From JAPLGZ01 sp038225095 (GTDB lineage Bacteria > Chloroflexota > Anaerolineae > Caldilineales > Caldilineaceae), in contig JBBREZ010000029.1 of NCBI GenBank assembly GCA_038225095.1, forward strand, positions 1 to 25,580: a stretch of 25,580 nucleotides of DNA. Direction: 5' to 3'. The notes beneath the pieces are model-generated. The model was not told the origin of the DNA. It searched no databases and worked only from the letters and a program-made list of their open reading frames with translations. Positions 21,301 to 25,580 of this stretch are shown here, one piece after another (position 1 is the stretch's first letter; every line of letters starts with the position of its first letter). Both the position numbers and the translations under genes were made by a program.

Positions 21301-22948
21301 GCATCACGAACGGCTTGAAAAGTTCCAATGCCATCCGCTTTGGTAAACCGCACTGGTGCAGTTTAAGGGTCGGACCAATCACGATCACAGAACGACCAGA
21401 GTAGTCTACACGCTTGCCCAGCAAGTTGCGGCGGAAACGACCCTGCTTGCCTTTGAGCATGTCGCTCAGGCTCTTCAGTTTGCGCTTGCCACTCCGGCTA
21501 ACGGCGCGCCCGCGGCGGCCATTGTCCACCAGGCTATCCACTGCTTCCTGCAACATGCGCTTTTCATTGCGCACAATCACGTCTGGGGCGCCCAATTCCA
21601 TCAGGCGGTGCAGACGATTGTTACGATTGATCACGCGGCGATAGAGGTCGTTTAGATCGCTCGTTGCAAAGCGGCCGCCATCCAGTTGCACCATGGGGCG
21701 CAGATCGGGCGGAATCACGGGCAACGCAGTCATGACCATCCATTCCGGGCGGTTGCCGCTCATGCGGAAGTTCTCGACCACGCGCAAACGCTTCGCAGCC
21801 TTTTTGCGGCGCTGCTTACTGCGGGTAGTACGAATTTCCTTGCGCAATTCTTTAGCCATGCGCTCCAGGTCGGCCTTCGCCACAATATCGCGAATGGCCT
21901 CTGCGCCCATCCCAGCGGTAAAGACATTGCCCCAACGATCAGCCAATTCTCGATAGCGAGTCTCAGTGAGCAGTTGCTTTTCTTCAAGTTGCTTTAGATC
22001 TTCTAAATCGCGTTCCATCTGAACGGTCAAGCGTTCCTTCTTGCCGTCTACGTCGCTGCGCAACTCGTCAAGTTGGGCGCCTAAATCATTGCGGATGTGA
22101 TCACGCTTAGCCGAAATCAGCAGCCGAATGTCGGCCTTTTCACCGTCAGACTCCTGTTGCAGAGCGTTCAGCTTGTCCTGTACCAGGTCGTTGATGAAAA
22201 TGTCATGTTCAGCCGAGATCGCTTCACCGATTTGAATGACAGCCTGATCCGACCAACTGAAAACTTTATTCTCACTAGCCTTTTGACCGACGCGATTTTT
22301 GATCCAGTTCTGTAAGGACTGCGCCTCGCTAATCGCTTGTGAGGAAGACTCGTTGATACGCTCGTCCAGGTGTGTGATCTCGCTTTCTTCTTCGCGATCA
22401 AGTTCACTCAGGCTAGCCTCCAACTTAGTCTCCATCTCATCAATCTTACCCTGATTCTCACCGTCAATCCGGCTCAGGCGCATAGTGAGTTCGCGTTCGT
22501 GGCGTTGAATAGCCCGGCTACGCGCATCTTCGTTGACGTTCGTAATGATATATTGGGCAAAATACAGCACACGCTCCAAATGGCGCGGGCTAATGTTAAG
22601 CAACAGACCTAAGCGGCTCGGCACACCCTTGACATACCAGATGTGGCTGACCGGCGAAGCCAGTTCAATGTGCCCCATGCGTTCACGGCGAACGCGGCTA
22701 GGCGCCACTTCGACACCGCACTTATCACAAACAATCCCTTTGTAACGCACACGCTTGTACTTTCCGCAAGCACATTCCCAATCGCGCATGGGGCCAAAGA
22801 TGCGTTCGCAGAAGAGACCATCACGCTCGGGCCGCAGGGTACGATAGTTGATCGTCTCGGGCTTTGTCACTTCACCGTAGCTCCATTCCCGAATTTGCTC
22901 CGGTGAAGCTAGTGAAATCCGAATGGCATCAAAATCTTTTACTTCCAT
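18302..22948 (-). CDS. rpoC: RNA polymerase beta' subunit
   Basis: This complete 1548-residue catalytic subunit carries the N-terminal zinc ribbon C59, C61, C74, C77 (ECACGKYKRV...CDKCGVEV). The active-site loop NADFDGDQMAVH has D627, D629 and D631 as Mg ligands. The second zinc site has DDCGTTTG and CEARFGICQKCYG, followed by the bridge-helix and trigger-loop region up to QLTLRTFHTGGVAGSDD. Between RVLYF (130) and LLTETRY (about 326-332) there are about 178 residues more than in E. coli; they are highly charged and helical. The last about 75 residues are strongly acidic. AGGAG lies 7 bases before the ATG. The gene follows rpoB after 97 bases. Confidence 0.98.
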   Translation of the reverse strand: MEVKDFDAIRISLASPEQIREWSYGEVTKPETINYRTLRPERDGLFCERIFGPMRDWECACGKYKRVRYKGIVCDKCGVEVAPSRVRRERMGHIELASPVSHIWYVKGVPSRLGLLLNISPRHLERVLYFAQYIITNVNEDARSRAIQRHERELTMRLSRIDGENQGKIDEMETKLEASLSELDREEESEITHLDERINESSSQAISEAQSLQNWIKNRVGQKASENKVFSWSDQAVIQIGEAISAEHDIFINDLVQDKLNALQQESDGEKADIRLLISAKRDHIRNDLGAQLDELRSDVDGKKERLTVQMERDLEDLKQLEEKQLLTETRYRELADRWGNVFTAGMGAEAIRDIVAKADLERMAKELRKEIRTTRSKQRRKKAAKRLRVVENFRMSGNRPEWMVMTALPVIPPDLRPMVQLDGGRFATSDLNDLYRRVINRNNRLHRLMELGAPDVIVRNEKRMLQEAVDSLVDNGRRGRAVSRSGKRKLKSLSDMLKGKQGRFRRNLLGKRVDYSGRSVIVIGPTLKLHQCGLPKRMALELFKPFVMRRLVEFNYAHNIKSAKRMVDRSSPEVWDVLEEICKERPVLLNRAPTLHRLGIQAFEVVLIEGSAIQLHPLTCGAFNADFDGDQMAVHVPLSNPAVKEARELMLATQNLLKPSSGDPIVGPSKDMVMGVYYLTVEEPAKDPERLPTFSNMDQAEYAYDMNIIGLRQPIKVLFTTTFDSMPITDLELHERILSSLQSHGITTVGQLMDIYAQGEAKMVKDIASFGAAAMNDTREALRKLGLLGASWPKERLFQTTVGRVIFNRALPAGLWFINELLDRKGVDGIVARCYKHLGRQVTAEVVDNIKDVGFKFATRSGITIAVSDIRVPEEKGAILERTNGEVERAEQQYRRGLITAEELYNKTVSLWTRATEEVTVAVQKLLSPVEGLGAMARSGATKGGINPIRQLAGMRGLMADPNGRIIDLPIRSNFREGLTALEYFLSTHGARKGLADTALRTADAGYLTRRLVDVAQDVIVTEDDCGTTTGIWIDAKEAEGMGETFAERITGRFVSGDISDPLTGELLLPRDTVLDESALATVARHKVTRAFVRNPLTCEARFGICQKCYGEDLARGGMTKLGEAVGIIAAQSIGEPGTQLTLRTFHTGGVAGSDDITQGLPRIEELFEARNPKGEAVISEIDGTVDIYWEGEVRMLKVSRTDLKKRTLTIPAGYEILVTDGDRVQEDTIVARRTTGNGQEQTIAAGMDGEIFPELKDDGTVTAVIRREETIPFEVSIPANARLRVDKGDQVSAGDQLTEGAKNPKEILRIQGREACQLYLLGEVQKVYRSQGVGIHDKHIEVILRQLLRRIMVRASGDTDLLPGELIDRFRFEDLNDAVVAQGGKPARGEPIVLGLTKAALNTESFLAAASFQETTRVLTEAAIRGQKDDLRGLKENVIIGKLIPVGTGFSTRRIWVPEVFEVNLHDHEDFEIEADDVDLELADMDYTDLEPNDILSGVAELGLETMTDEPVVIEEDEEEDDEEDFEFDDFESLSEEPEDLDIEIE

Positions 22949-22967
22949 GTTGACGCTCCTATATAAA

Positions 22968-23040
22968 AGGGATACGGGATACAGGATTAGGGATTAAAGA
23001 ACAGGCAACGCTTCTACCTACTGCCTAACCCCGTATCCCT
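22968..23040. repeat. inverted repeat in the rpoB-rpoC gap
   Basis: AGGGATACGGG (22968-22978) pairs exactly with CCCGTATCCCT (23030-23040). An inner stem AGGCA/TGCCT lies in the loop, and GGGATA-type words repeat on the left side. On the minus-strand mRNA it fills the space between rpoB and rpoC without a U-tract, so it suits a processing site or a palindromic repeat. Confidence 0.6.
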
Positions 23041-23045
23041 ACTTC

Positions 23046-25580
<2,535 letters not shown>

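Noticed and set aside
18202..21997. Many plus-strand frames within rpoC, up to 232 codons
   Set aside because: They lie antisense to a complete and strongly conserved rpoC and have no ribosome sites or family features.

Overview
The window looks like a chromosomal segment of a free-living aerobic bacterium, most likely a member of the Chloroflexota (Anaerolineae/Caldilineae-like). Support for that placement is indirect. Two extracytoplasmic proteins carry long Thr/Pro linkers of the PTATPTATP kind that is common in that phylum. There is a RodZ-like HTH-TM-linker protein, and the RNA polymerase beta and beta' subunits carry large lineage-type insertions. No tRNA, rRNA, CRISPR array, insertion sequence or phage gene was seen.

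Layout. Bases 1-623 hold the possible edge of a minus-strand gene and a complete adrenodoxin-type 2Fe-2S ferredoxin (+). Bases 624-1067 are a gene-free block of palindromic repeats ending in a 23-bp terminator stem. Bases 1068-8851 (all minus) are a cytochrome c oxidase operon. In transcription order it holds a three-TM subunit II-like protein without a CuA domain, coxB (subunit II), coxA (subunit I, A2-type YSHPAVY motif), subunit IV, coxC (subunit III), ctaG, a YtkA/FixH-like secreted membrane protein, SURF1 and ctaB. A near-consensus sigma70 promoter faces this operon at 8870-8898. Diverging from it (9144-11677, +) are a PerR-like Fur-family regulator and, overlapping it by 4 nt, a P1B-4-type metal-efflux ATPase. 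A perfect-consensus promoter drives this pair and sits between two matching operator-like dyads.

From 11678 on come a bidirectional terminator, a secreted BNR/Asp-box beta-propeller protein (-), and peptide deformylase (+). A 620-base gene-free block rich in RNA-like hairpins follows, then a RodZ-like protein (-), an Amidase_3 peptidoglycan amidase and a tandem GNAT acetyltransferase (+, overlapping by 4 nt). The window ends with rpoC and the 3' two-thirds of rpoB (-), which runs off the right edge.

How the genes work together. The cox block supplies an aa3-type oxidase with its own haem O synthase and copper/haem assembly factors. Heme A synthase and a Sco protein are not in the window. The PerR-like/P1B-4 pair resembles the peroxide-responsive iron-efflux logic of Bacillus PerR-PfeT, and its divergence from the oxidase operon suggests linked handling of oxygen and metal. 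The points most worth a second look are the CuA-less subunit II paralogue, the PerR-like protein with Asn at a metal-ligand position, the operator pair around its promoter, the helical insertions in RpoB and RpoC, and the structured gene-free block after peptide deformylase.
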